Shown here: piece after piece, positions 10,390 to 20,800 of the stretch
Numbering within the stretch: position 1 is the stretch's first letter
Layout of the letters: each line of letters starts with the position of its first letter
Assembly: GCA_030549775.1 (NCBI GenBank)
Contig: CM060177.1
Coordinates: 57,228,638 to 57,292,637, forward strand
DNA: 64,000 nucleotides
DNA from: Tamarix chinensis
Lineage: Eukaryota; Streptophyta; Magnoliopsida; Caryophyllales; Tamaricaceae
Reading direction: 5' to 3'
Position numbers and translations under genes: made by a program
The notes under the pieces: model-generated
The model's input: the letters and a program-made list of their open reading frames with translations, nothing else
What the model was told of the DNA's origin: nothing
Databases searched by the model: none

Positions 10390-11425
10390 AACCCTAACAA
10401 ACACAATCAAATCCACTTATAAGAAGGCTAAGCACCCCATATCATCCAAATTCTAACAATAATACTAACATTTATCATAAAGGTTGTATAACATCATACA
10501 CATACATTTAAAAGGAAGTACTGACATTTATAATAGATGGTCATACAACATTCATGATTATAAACATTACAACAATAGCAATTAAAGACTCAATAAGATT
10601 AAGAAAACCTTAATCATCTAGTGTTACCCATACCACAAGGACAGGTCACTACCATACTAAGTATCCACTTAAAATAAACCTAAAACATGGAATGACTAAG
10701 AAACCTCTAAACCTATCCTAATTCAATTATCTCCATCAAAACCCCGAAGGCTCAAATCTATAGTAGCATCAAATGCCCAACTATCGGATATAACCCACCA
10801 GAAGCATTCCACATGATGGATCATCTGCTCTCTCTCTAAATCATAAGGAGGCCCATCCACTTCATTCATCTTTCTCTAATAATCCAAGTTAGTACTATGT
10901 GGTAGTCTCATCTTAGCTCTCCATACAGCATCAATCTTGACCAAATGTCTTGCTAGCTGATCATAATGAAGTAGGAAACAGCCACCCTTCATAAAGCTTA
11001 TATGTAGAACACTTGTCACAATTAAGTCCCTATGCACTTCTATTATCATAATACAAGGCTCTATTAAAAGGGGCCCTTCAATAAGCGGTTGGATTGAAAC
11101 ATATAAGGTTCAACACATCAAATAGCTACCTCACATGGACTATGATATCCTCACCAGGGAACATCTTAAGGAGTGAAATGGGAATCTCGATGCTCTAAAA
11201 TAAATTATAATGAATCCTACAAGATGTATCAAATCAACTTAGAAATTATAACCTAATCCATTGCCCAAAAAATAATTTCCTCAAACCTCCAATTAAGATA
11301 AATCTCCTTCCTCTATATGCCGAAGTTCACTAACAATACATTAGGGATATAACTGCAAATACGAAGATCAATACTAAGATAAAATTCTAACTACAATCCT
11401 TACAAGGTTAAGTTTGGTTTCAAAA
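10390..11425 (-). other. Leader of element E between 5' LTR and gag
   Basis: About 1 kb upstream of gag on the minus strand. One frame (roughly 11100-10720) is unusually open and reads pieces such as FMKGGCFLLHYDQLARHLVKI and EREQMIHHVECFWWVI. I do not recognise it. Some plant Ty3/gypsy elements have an extra frame before gag, so this could be such a remnant, or chance. I see no clear primer-binding site at the LTR edge. Confidence 0.35.
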
Positions 11426-11531
11426 CATTTAGCAAATGGAATCTTTTGAAAACATAATAGAGTATTTTTTATAACTCAAAAATGTTGTTTTGTGGAAGAG
11501 TTAATTACTAAATTAAAGAGTGTTACTACCA

Positions 11532-11575
11532 CACTTAGCATAAGTCTAATTCCCTAACCATTCTCATGCCAAGTG
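11532..11575 (-). other. Conserved LTR stem-loop, diverged copy in element E
   Basis: Left arm CACTTAGCATAAG, right arm (reverse complement) CACTTGGCATGAG. Compared with the other copies (CACTTAGTACC...), both arms have changed GTAC to GCAT, which keeps the pairing. Confidence 0.65.
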
Positions 11576-11854
11576 CTAAGTCTAAAACAAACCATAACCA
11601 AAGTAAGAAAAAATAGAGATATGAGTCATTACATAAACGTAAGTTGTGGAAAATATACTCTATACAATAATGGAAATCAAAAACACCAAAGGACATAAGA
11701 GTCTAAAGAAAAATTGATCACATCAAAAATAGTTACCTAAAGGTACAAAATGGGTTTGTATTCACACGTAAATAAAAAATCCCACACTAAAAATGGGATA
11801 TCTTCCCAAGGACTATCTTCCTTATCCCTATGATACGCTTAGATCGACTCCTTA

Positions 11855-11859
11855 CCCTT
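11855..11859. repeat. Target-site duplication of element B (left copy)
   Basis: CCCTT, repeated at 20894-20898 just after the other end of B. Confidence 0.85.
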
Positions 11860-12285
11860 TGAAATGCCCTAAAAATTCTAATTTTATTATTTATTATTAA
11901 ATAAGATTTTAGTATAAAAATTAATTAAATACTTTATTTTTATTAAAATAAAAAGGGAATAAGTTAGGAAAAATTAAGAAGAAATTTACAAGTATTTTAA
12001 TTTGGAGAAATTTTGGTATTTTAGCCAATTAATGACTTTATTTTGAAAATAAATTAAATAAATTATTTTATTTCAAATAAGAAGTAGAAAATAGTTTAAA
12101 ATTAACAATAATTTTATAAATAATTTAAATGGATGAAATTAGAGTGTTTTGCTAATTAAAATGGAATTTATGGGAAATCTTTTAAAAATCCTAATTTAGC
12201 TTAAAAAGGGATTTAAATATTATTTTATTTAAATATTATAGTTTTTAACTATCCCAAATATTTTAATTTATTTATTTAACCCAAC

Positions 12286-12360
12286 TCTCCTTATTCCTTT
12301 TTCTTTCTTTTTCTTTCTTTTTCTTTCTTTTCTTCTTTTCTTTTTCCTCTCCTTTTTCCT
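12286..12360 (+). repeat. Polypyrimidine tract with (TTTCTTTC)n
   Basis: Repeats of TTTTTCTTTC and shorter C/T words, nearly free of purines. The inverted equivalent in element A is the polypurine run at 18600-18945. Open frames across these tracts are compositional artefacts. Confidence 0.85.
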
Positions 12361-12778
12361 GTTTGAACTGCCTTCTCCCGCGGCCTAGTTTTTCCCCGCC
12401 CTCTTTCCTTTCTCACGCCCCAAACCACCCATCCATTTCACCTTCAGCGTAGCCCGCCTCGAAGCGCCGCATTTCTTATTTTCTCTACTCAACACGCGTC
12501 GTGTTGTTTAATGAATTTTAACCGTTGCCGCCCGGTCTCCCTCTTCTCTTCTTTCCTTTCTTTTCATTTTTCTCTCAGCCGACCGGTCCAGCCCAACCTT
12601 TCTTCTTCCCCAACCTTCGCACCTACCATCCCCGCCACTGACTTGCTTACAAGTCCATAGCCTAGCCGAGATTTTCGGTGCCGATCTGGCCCCTTGGACT
12701 TGCCTATTCCTTCCTTTCTCTTTCCCTTATGTTGGTAGCCTCATCAACGCAACCAAATCTTTGCTTTCTTGCGTGATC

Positions 12779-12797
12779 CTCTCTCTCTCTCTCTCTC
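12779..12797. repeat. (TC)n microsatellite
   Basis: Uninterrupted TC dinucleotides inside element B. Confidence 0.85.
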
Positions 12798-13599
12798 CTA
12801 CACACTCTACTACCCAAGTTTTGCTGCCGCCAGCCAACCTCACCTCCGGTGACACTAACCCTACATTCCTTACTCCCTAGTCGACCCATAAAACCCTAAA
12901 ATCCCTTATAAAACCTATAAATACCCCTGGTGTGAGCTCTGTATCGAGCTTTGGTTGTTTGCCTAGAATTCCCCAACCTTACCACCGCCACCCATTTAGA
13001 CGCTTCTTTCGCCACCTTCGGCCAACTACGCCACGATATCCACCCACCTACGCCTTCCCTACTCCACCCTCTAGCTAACCAAACCACCAATCCTCCTCAA
13101 TTCTTCCTGCACAAGCCGTTTCGGCTGTGCAAAATCCCCTTCCCAACCAACTTATTTTCTGCCTTTGCCACCCTTTGCACCACTATTAGCCACCTATCAT
13201 GCCGTTTACGCCTCTTATTTCTCATCCCATTCTCTTCTTCAGAACCTCCTCTACCTTTCCCTACCTTTCTTTTCCTCTTCCTCCCTCTCCTCCTCTCTTT
13301 CTCTCATTCTCCTCCATTCGGCCACCACCACTGCCGCCGTGCACCGCCACCTCTAGCTGCGCCGCCACCATCATTATGTCCCTCTCCTTCTGGGCAACTC
13401 AAAATACCCCAGCTCCCACCTTAATTCTCCTTATCTTTTTCCCAACATGTAAATTTTACCCTTTTCTTTCCTTTTTCTAGCCACCGCTGCCGGTGCTGCC
13501 TATCCCCGCCAGCCTAAGGTTGAACCCTAGACCCTCTTAGCCATTTTCCCTATTTGTATAACCCTTAAATTATTTTATTTCAATTATTTTCATATAAAT

Positions 13600-13879
13600 A
13601 CTATTATTATTATTATTCTTAATATTTATATTTTGAATATGCATTATTATTATTATTATTATTATTATTTATGTTTTTATTATTATTTATGTTGAGGGCT
13701 GAAGCCTATTGTATTTTAATTCGATTTCATTATTATTCTTCTTATTAATTCTATATTTACTATTATTAATATTAAAATGTTATAAGTATAATTATTATTA
13801 TTATTCCTATTTCGAATTTCCATTATTCTTATTCCATTATTATTAATACAAATATTTTAACATTAGTTTTGCTAATAAT

Positions 13880-13911
<32 letters not shown>

Positions 13912-14110
13912 TCATCAATATTATTATTACTAAATTTTGTTATTTAATTTACTAATATTATTATTAGTAGTAGTATTTTAGTAAAAGGGATGAAGCCCTT
14001 ATTTTACTATGTTTTTGAGTAATGTCCTTCTTATTATTATTGTTGTTGTTTTTATTAACCTTATTATTATTAATATCGATATTATTTTTGGTATTTTTAC
14101 TATTATTATT
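13600..14110. repeat. ATT trinucleotide-rich zone of element B
   Basis: Many runs of ATT (for example 13644-13669 and 13882-13911) separated by short unique words. Element A carries the inverted equivalent (AAT runs at 17289-17650). The zone therefore belongs to the family's own structure, though individual run lengths differ. Confidence 0.85.
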
Positions 14111-14584
14111 TTAATATTTTATCAAAGCCTAGTCTTATATTAAGTTAGTTTTTAATAGTATTTTTGATAGGAGAGAGTCTAATTTTAGCTTTTCCCTCAT
14201 AATAGGTGAGATCAGTCAAAGCCCTAAGGAGGCATAGTAGTGTGCTCCAAGACCAGTGTCGTTTTAGTTAAGGGTGTTACTAAGGCCATTGTGTGCTTAT
14301 ATGCATTATGTGCTTCGTATGCTATGTATCATATTTTCATTATTGTAATTATTTCATATGTGGTATAACATGGAGTTGAAGTATGTTTTTGTATGGCATA
14401 TGTACTATGTGTATGTGACGATATGTGTCATGACCCTATAAGACATGCATGAGAGGATGTCAATATGGTTTGTGTGGAAGAAAGGATGAAAAAGGAGGAT
14501 GGGGAAATAATTTGACTAAGGGAAGTCGGTTGACCTAATTATTTTAATGATTCATGAGTAGAAGAATAAAATGGAGAATTTTAG

Positions 14585-15060
14585 GGTTTTGTGTGGGGGA
14601 ATCTAATTTATGATTTTTATGGTTTTTCATGGGAGAATATAATTTATGATTTTATATGTGGGAATCTATTTTATGGTTTTGTATGGGAAAATCCAATTTA
14701 TGCTGTTAGATGGGAGATTCTAATTTATGGATTTATGTGGAAGAATCTAACTTATGGTCTTGTATGGGAGAATCTAATTTATGGTTATTAATGGGAGAAT
14801 CTAATCAATTGTATTATATGGAAGAATCTTTGGGTTTTATATGGATGAATCTTTGGTTTTATATGGTTTGAATTTAGGGTTTAGTATGGACGAATCCATG
14901 GTTTTATATGGTTTGAATTTAAGGCTTGGTAAGGATGAATCTTTGGTTGTGTATGGATTGAATATAAGGTTCTGTATGGAGGAATCTTGGGTTTTAATTA
15001 TATGGAAGAATATAAGGTTGCATGGTTGAATTTAGGGTTCACGTGGGATTTTAGGGTTTG
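14585..15060 (+). repeat. Tandem array with TTTAGGGTTT words in element B
   Basis: Imperfect 25-30-bp units of the form ATGGGAGAATCTAATTTATGG, passing into units that contain the word TTTAGGGTTT. The inverted equivalent in A (16430-16690) is richer in AACCCTAA. Some 15 units can be followed by eye, without a fixed period. Confidence 0.75.
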
Positions 15061-15219
15061 CATAAAAAAGTAAGAAGATTTGCATGGGGAGGTTAATGTC
15101 TGCATGGGTATGAAATTTATGTGTGGAAAGTTGATTTGGGATGTAAGGAAGGTAATGAAAGTGTTTGGGTGTTTAAATACTTTGAGTGAAAGATAGTACA
15201 TAGAGCGTTATATGGGTAC

Positions 15220-15224
15220 GTAGG
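15220..15224. repeat. Target-site duplication of element A (left copy)
   Basis: GTAGG, repeated at 19328-19332. Joining 15224 to 19333 restores the sequence of element B. Confidence 0.85.
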
Positions 15225-15317
15225 TGTAACACCCCCAAATTTACACAAAAATTATTTTTTTTAAAACAAAACACTACTTATAAATTAAAATAGTAAATTC
15301 TAGGGATGCTACCGCCA

Positions 15318-15363
15318 CACTTAGTACTAGATCTATTCACTCCTACCGTTCCAGTACCAAGTG
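15318..15363 (-). other. Conserved LTR stem-loop, copy in A
   Basis: Arms CACTTAGTACTAGATC and (reverse complement of the right arm) CACTTGGTACTGGAAC, separated by about 8-14 bases. It lies about 90 bp from the LTR 3' end. Confidence 0.75.
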
Positions 15364-15743
15364 CTAAGGCTAAGAAAACAGCTCATAACATTAATAATAA
15401 TTCAAATTTATAAATACGGGAATTCGGTACACATAAGTTTTTATTCAATCCAAAATACGAGGGTAGTTTTTTTCAGGGAAAAGAAATAACTACAATCATA
15501 AAAATTGTTAACTACAATCATAAAATTGTTTACGAAGCGTCCAACATAATTAAAAGAAATTGGGAATGAAATCTCGATGGAAAACCGGCCACGCCACTCC
15601 GAAACTGATTCGGCCCAGTCATCACTCAGTCCCATCTGATGTTCCATAGACATCGATATCATCATAAAAGACATCTCCTACCTGCAGGAAATTAGATGAG
15701 CCTTCTACTCGTTGGAATGGGCAGCACCCATGAAACAGATGAT

Positions 15744-15760
15744 CAGTACGCTACGTACTG
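15744..15760 (-). other. Perfect palindrome at the conserved ACTGAGTAAGGTAACC block, copy in A
   Basis: CAGTAC, GCTAC, GTACTG: a perfect 6-bp inverted repeat with a 5-base centre, followed by AGTAAGGTAACC. The block recurs in B, C, D and in weaker form in F4 and G, so it is one of the most conserved words of these LTRs. Confidence 0.7.
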
Positions 15761-15969
15761 AGTAAGGTAACCGAGCACTAATACCAACACATAAGCATAG
15801 AGATTCATACAGAGGACATAACAGAGGCATAATCATGGTAACATAATATCATACAATCAATCGGGTAGATACATAAGGACCCAATTTAAGTCCAGATTAA
15901 TTACTTAATTGATCTTTTATCGGAAATCAATACACATCATGCCTTTTTATGAAATCCTTGCGAGTACGG

Positions 15970-16315
15970 GAGCCCCCACTATTATAGCCAGTGGATCGGA
16001 GGCACATAGGGTATCATACCCTAACCACTATTATAGCCGGTGGATCGGATACACATAGGACTACGCGTCCTAACCACTATTCCTAACCGGTGGATCGGTT
16101 GACCCCGGCTCGCATGGTGTTCCACTATAAGTAATTAGTATCTTGTAGGTACCTTGCAAACTATGGTTTATTTTTATTGAGCTCAGGAACCCCCACTATT
16201 ATAACCGGTGGATCGGTTACGCATAGGACATCATGTCCTAACCACTATTATAGTCGGTGGATCCGTCACACATAGGGTGAACACCCTAACCACTATTCCG
16301 AACCGGTGGATCAGT
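15970..16315 (-). repeat. Hairpin-unit array in element A (CCACTATTATA-CCGGTGGATCGG units)
   Basis: Six copies of CCACTATT(AT)A-CCGGTGGATCGG, in two groups of three separated by about 100 bp. Between copies lie four different palindromes: AGGGTATCATACCCT (16008-16022), TAGGACTACGCGTCCTA (16056-16072), TAGGACATCATGTCCTA (16224-16240) and TAGGGTGAACACCCTA (16273-16288). The paired arms change together from unit to unit. Confidence 0.85.
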
Positions 16316-16429
16316 TGGTCTCGTATCAATGATCTTTCACTTTAAGTGATTAGTATCTTAAGTATCTTATTCAACAACTTTAATCCTAGATAATACCCTA
16401 GATATGCATGACCAATACTATGCAACCCT

Positions 16430-16690
16430 AGCTCCACGTAAATTACACTTCCAATCAAACCCTAATCCCCACGCAAAGCATATTCCCATGCGAACCCTAA
16501 CTCCACGTAAAACATATTTCCATGCAAACCCTATCTCCCATGCAAACCCTAACTCCACGTAAAACATATTTCCATGCAACCCATTTTCCATGAAAACCCT
16601 ACTTTTATGCAAACCCTAATACTCATGCAAAACCCTAATCACCAGGCAACCTCATGCGAAACCCTAACCCATGCAAAACCCTAACACATG
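16430..16690 (+). repeat. Array rich in the plant telomere-like word AACCCTAA, element A
   Basis: Units such as CATGCAAACCCTAACTCCA and CGTAAAACATATTTCCATGC repeat irregularly. AACCCTA or a one-base variant occurs about ten times. It is not a true telomere array (no head-to-tail 7-bp repeats). It corresponds to 14585-15060 of B, inverted. Confidence 0.75.
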
Positions 16691-16800
16691 CAACTCCCCA
16701 TCAATATTTTATAACTCCATCATTATTTTACGACCCCATCATTATCTTACAACCCCATAATTATCTTACCGCTCCATCATTATTTTACAACCCCATCATG
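16690..16800 (+). repeat. Short tandem array of about 20-bp units, element A
   Basis: Five to six units of the form ACCCCATCATTATCTTACA with small changes, directly after the telomere-word array. Confidence 0.8.
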
Positions 16801-17288
16801 CATGTCTTAAGGCCACATTATACAACAATAATAACATAAATGTACACATGATTCTCATGCACCATTTATCCACACCGACATACTTCAATCCCATAATCAT
16901 GCTGTATTAATAACAATTATACAATATTCACACGAAAAACACTATAATTAACATCACATGGCGTACATAGCATAAAATCACATAATACAAGTATGGCCTT
17001 AGCACCCCTTACCTAAAACGTCACCGGTCTTGGAGCACACTCCTATATCACTTGAGGGCTTTGGTTGGGCTCACCTACTATGGAAAAAATACTAGGATTA
17101 GGTTTTCTCTTAAGAATGCTATTATTTCTAACTTATCCCAAGACCTTAATTTTTAATTAAAAATTATTATACTAGAATTGACTCAACAAAATTCTAGTAG
17201 AATATTAATAATAAAACTAATGTAGTTCAAAATAAAAAGGTGATATAAGGGTTTCTACCCTTCACCAAAATAATATTAGTAAAGATAA

Positions 17289-17650
17289 AATAATAATAAT
17301 AATAATAATTCTAATAACAACTAAATATTATAAATAAAGATAATAATAATAATAATAATAATAATATAAGCTTTAAATTTAAAGTGGGGTTTCGACCCTA
17401 CTTATAACTAATGACCTACTATTTATTAATATTAATAATAAAATTAATAACATATATAATAATATTAAAATAATAAAGATAATAATATTATTATTAATGG
17501 TTATAAAAAAATAGAAATAATAATACTAAAATACATAAGTGCGAATGTTAATACAAAATTAGGGCCTAAGATTTTCCAGAATAATTAATAAAATGGTAAT
17601 AATAATTATTCTAATAATTATAATATTAATAATAAGAAGAAGAATGATAA
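17289..17650. repeat. AAT trinucleotide-rich zone of element A
   Basis: Runs of AAT such as 17291-17309 and 17341-17366 alternate with short unique words. It is the inverted equivalent of the ATT zone in B. Confidence 0.8.
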
Positions 17651-18599
17651 TAATCATATAGTAATTCAATTAATAACTTAAAATTCGAAACTAACAATAA
17701 AATTATTTTATTACTACTCTCTACCCTGCAAGTAAAATTCAACATAAATTTTATATTAAATAATAATAATATTAATAGCAAGGAAATAATTATTATATTC
17801 AAATAATTACTAATAAATAAAATAAAAATAGAAAAATTTACAATAAATAGTAAATAATGACTAAGAAGGTCTAGGGTTTCACCTTGAGTCGGCGGGAATG
17901 GGCGGCACCGGCGGTGGTTCACGGCGGTGGCTGGAAAAATAATATAAGAGGGAAAAAGATAAAGAAAAAGAGAGAAGGAGCAGGGGGTAAATAAAATAAG
18001 GTTATGGTTCAGTGGAGGAGGATTAGAGGGAGTTTTTGGGTGGTTCAAAGGGTAGTAGAAGTGGCGGAAGCGGCGGTGGACGGTGGCTTAACGGTTGTGG
18101 GTTACAGATTTTTGTGAGGCGGGTAAGAGATTTCGCACGGCTATGGCAGCTCGTGTGAGAGAAATCAAAGGATTTGGAGAGCTTAGTTAGCTAGAGGAAA
18201 TTACAGGGAAGAAATTGGAATGTTGCGGTGGTGCGGAGGTTGGCTATCGGCAGCGAGGGAAGCGTCTGAAGTTAAGGTGGCGGCCAACTCTTGCTTAGGG
18301 TTTTCGGGGAAGAAAAACTCCAGAAACTCCTACAACTAGGCTATTTATAGATTGTAGATGGTATAATAGGGTTTTGGGGGTCGGCAGGAAGGTATGAGGT
18401 GCGAGGATTTGGGTGGCCGGCGGTAGTAATTGGTCAGCAATCATTTGGGTTGGATCAAAGTTTCGTGAGGCTAGGGAGAGGAAACGAGCAAGAGATAATG
18501 ATTGAGAGTTATGCCAATTTATTCCTCGAGTTAAGGGGAATACAATGAGGCAAGAAATGTCCACTCAAAGTCCCTGTAGCCGTTGAAGCCATTGTTGGA

Positions 18600-18945
18600 G
18601 TCGGGAGCTACAGCCTCGTCGACGGAGGAGAAAGGAGGAAGAAGGAAGAAGAAAAGGAGGTGGACCGATCGGCCGGGGAAAGAAAAGAAAAGGGGAGAAC
18701 TGGGCCATTTGGCACCGATTACTCCTTCATTAAACGAGACACATCGTCTCGACATAAAACCATACAAAACGCCCCGTTTGGGCCCACGCAGGAAGAAGCC
18801 AGTGACTTTGGGCTGCGAGCTAGCCCAATTCGGGGAGAAGGAGAAAAAGAAAAAGAAAAGAAGAAGAGAAGAAGAAGAAGAAGAAAGAAAAAGGGAGGAA
18901 AAAGGAAAAAGGAAAAGGGAAAAAAGAGAAACAGTGGGTTGGTTT
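18600..18945 (+). repeat. Polypurine tract of element A
   Basis: G/A-only stretches (for example 18836-18930) with a strong strand bias. Overlapping frames encode only Lys/Arg/Glu-rich strings and are not genes. Confidence 0.85.
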
Positions 18946-19327
18946 AATTAAATTAATTAGGATATTTGGGTTTTTTAAAAATAATAATATTTAAATCCCT
19001 TATTAGGCTAAAATAGGATTTTTAAAAGATTTTTCCTAAATTCATCTTTTATTTGTAAAACCTCTAATTTTATCCATTTAAAATTATTTATAAACTTCTT
19101 ATTAATTTCAAACTATTTTATTCTTCTTATTTTAAATAAAATAATTTATTTAATAAATTTCCAAAATAAAATGCTTAATTAGCTAAAATACCCAAATTCT
19201 CTCCTAATAAAAAGACTTATAAATTTCTTCTTGATTTTCCCTAATTAATTCAATTTATTTTAATAATTTTTATAATAAATATCATTTGAATGTAATTTAT
19301 AAAATTAGAAATTTTCCGGGCATTTCC

Positions 19328-19332
19328 GTAGG
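19328..19332. repeat. Target-site duplication of element A (right copy)
   Basis: GTAGG, identical to 15220-15224. Confidence 0.85.
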
Positions 19333-19849
19333 AGACTGAGCTAGGGTTTGGAGTGGCTAATTGTGAATGGTCGTGGTTAATTAAGGTTTGGAATGGCTAA
19401 TTATGGTTTTTATGGTTAAATAGGGTTTGTAGTGGTTAATTATGGTTTGTGGTGGTTGATTAGGGTTTGGTGTGGCTGCTTAAGGTTTTTGTTGCATCAT
19501 GTGTTTTTGGTGATTAAGGTGTAACTATGAGAATGGAATCGCTGATTTATGACGTGTGGAGTGTTAAAATGATTTGGATGATGTGAGGTGGAGTAAGAGG
19601 GGATGTTAAGGCCTAAATTAGGGTTTCGGGATAAAACCCTAGAGTGAGATGTGGAGTAGAATTGGAGGATAAGTGCAAAGGGAGTGATTCATGCATGTCT
19701 AGGGTTTGGTGGTAGCACATGTGTACTTGGTGAATAAAGTAAGATGATGAATATGGAATTTATAATTTATGATTCATGTATGTCCATGGTGAAAACTTTT
19801 GAATAAGATACTTAAGACATTAATCACGTAAAGTGGAAGATGTTGAGAC

Positions 19850-20215
19850 CCAGACCGATACGGCATAATAGTGGTAAGATGCAAATAGTGGAGGGATGTA
19901 TCGATCCACCGGGCTAATAGTTAATATAGATCCATAAATAATCACCATGCTATATACCATCACATGATCCAAACCAATCACTACCAAGCAAAATATATTA
20001 CCATTATAAGATCATAAGAATATGGGAAAGTTGCTAAATCACCGTAGAGACACTAATTACTTACAGAACACCGTACGAGAAAGGGGCCAGACCGATCCAC
20101 CGACAATAATAGTAGCAAGGTATGTTACCCTCGCAACTGATCCATCAGCTAAAATAGTGGCAGGGCATGTACCCTCGCGACCGATCCACAAGCTAAAATA
20201 GTGGGGTTCCTATAA
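19850..20215 (+). repeat. Hairpin-unit array in element B
   Basis: Inverted relative to A. Copies of the CGATCCACC...AATAGTGG unit lie at about 19860-19915 and 20090-20205, with GGTATGTTACC and AGGGCATGTACCCT palindromes between them (20119-20129 and 20162-20175). A 100-bp spacer holds the TCACGTAAAGTGGA word seen in A as TCCACTATAAGTGATTAGT. Confidence 0.75.
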
Positions 20216-20417
20216 TCGTATGGACTTGAAAAAGAGCATGGTGTAAAAACATTTTGATAAAGGATTAATGAAGTAATTAATCTAAACTATATTGGACCTT
20301 GGCATTTTCACCTGATCTTTTATTTGCCTTTATGTTATTGTATTGGTGATTATGCCCTATTATTATTCTGCATGGGTTATGTGCTTATTTGTTGGCCTTA
20401 GTGCTCGGTTACCTTAC

Positions 20418-20436
20418 TTAGTACGTAACATACTGA
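20418..20436 (+). other. Palindrome block, copy in B
   Basis: TTAGTACGTAACATACTGA, preceded by GGTTACCTTAC. The TAGTA and TACTG arms flank a changed centre compared with A. Confidence 0.6.
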
Positions 20437-20754
20437 TCACCCTTTTCATGGGTGCTGCTCATTCCCACAAGAAGTATGCCCTTCTGACTTTGTGTAGGTG
20501 GGCGAGACATCAGTCGGAGCTGTGTGTTGAGTTTGTGGTTGGCTCGAGTTCGAGAGAGTTGTGGTAATATTTCAGTCTTTATGTGATTCTATTTCCTTTT
20601 ATTAATCTTTTATTGGTTGTAACTATTTCTCTTTTTAAGTTGAATAACAATTCTTTATGCGTACTCTGAATTTGTTTTACAACCGTTTAATGCTTGTTTG
20701 GATTTTAGTTTGTCTTGATTTGTAATTGATTGTTAATATTTTCCTTAGCCTTAG

Positions 20755-20800
20755 CACTTGGTACTGAAACGGTTGGAGAGAACCGGTTTGGCGCTAAGTG
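20755..20800 (+). other. Conserved LTR stem-loop, copy in B
   Basis: CACTTGGTACTGAAACGGTT...AACCGGTTTGGCGCTAAGTG forms an inverted repeat of about 19 bp with a few mismatches and a short loop, 93 bp from B's 3' end. Confidence 0.75.

Larger units (their letters stand above)
11430..11859 (-). mobile_element. Element E right LTR, segment 1 (3' end of the 5' LTR)
   Basis: Carries a diverged copy (11532-11575) of the stem-loop that marks the 3' end of the giant LTRs. The exact LTR border is not visible; by comparison with C it should lie about 90-100 bp left of the stem-loop, near 11430. It ends at the target-site duplication CCCTT (11855-11859) where element B is inserted, and resumes at 20894. 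Confidence 0.6.
15225..19327 (-). mobile_element. Element A: giant solo-LTR-like element, 4.1 kb, nested in B
   Basis: It runs from TGTAACACCCC (15225) to GGGCATTTCC (19327) and is flanked by the 5-bp duplication GTAGG. On the minus strand it reads GGAAATGCCC...GGGTGTTACA; the expected first base T of TG has mutated to G. It belongs to the same family as B but is inverted: 15318-15363 matches 20755-20800, 16990-17115 matches 14165-14300, 17870-17930 matches 13485-13540, and its right end matches B's left end. It is non-coding. It contains the best hairpin array in the window (15970-16315). Frames at 17626-18951 are in purine/pyrimidine-biased DNA. Confidence 0.87.

Noticed and set aside
12951..13480. 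Overlapping open frames of up to 157 codons on the plus strand
   Set aside because: They are three frames of the same pyrimidine-rich DNA and encode Pro/Leu/Ser/Phe strings without domain pattern, inside a giant LTR.
14585..16800. CRISPR-like or telomere array
   Set aside because: Eukaryotic retrotransposon DNA; units are irregular, spacers are not unique, and the telomere word is not head to tail.
18295..18951. Open frames of 78-122 codons on both strands
   Set aside because: Polypurine tract of element A; Lys/Arg/Glu-rich low-complexity translation.
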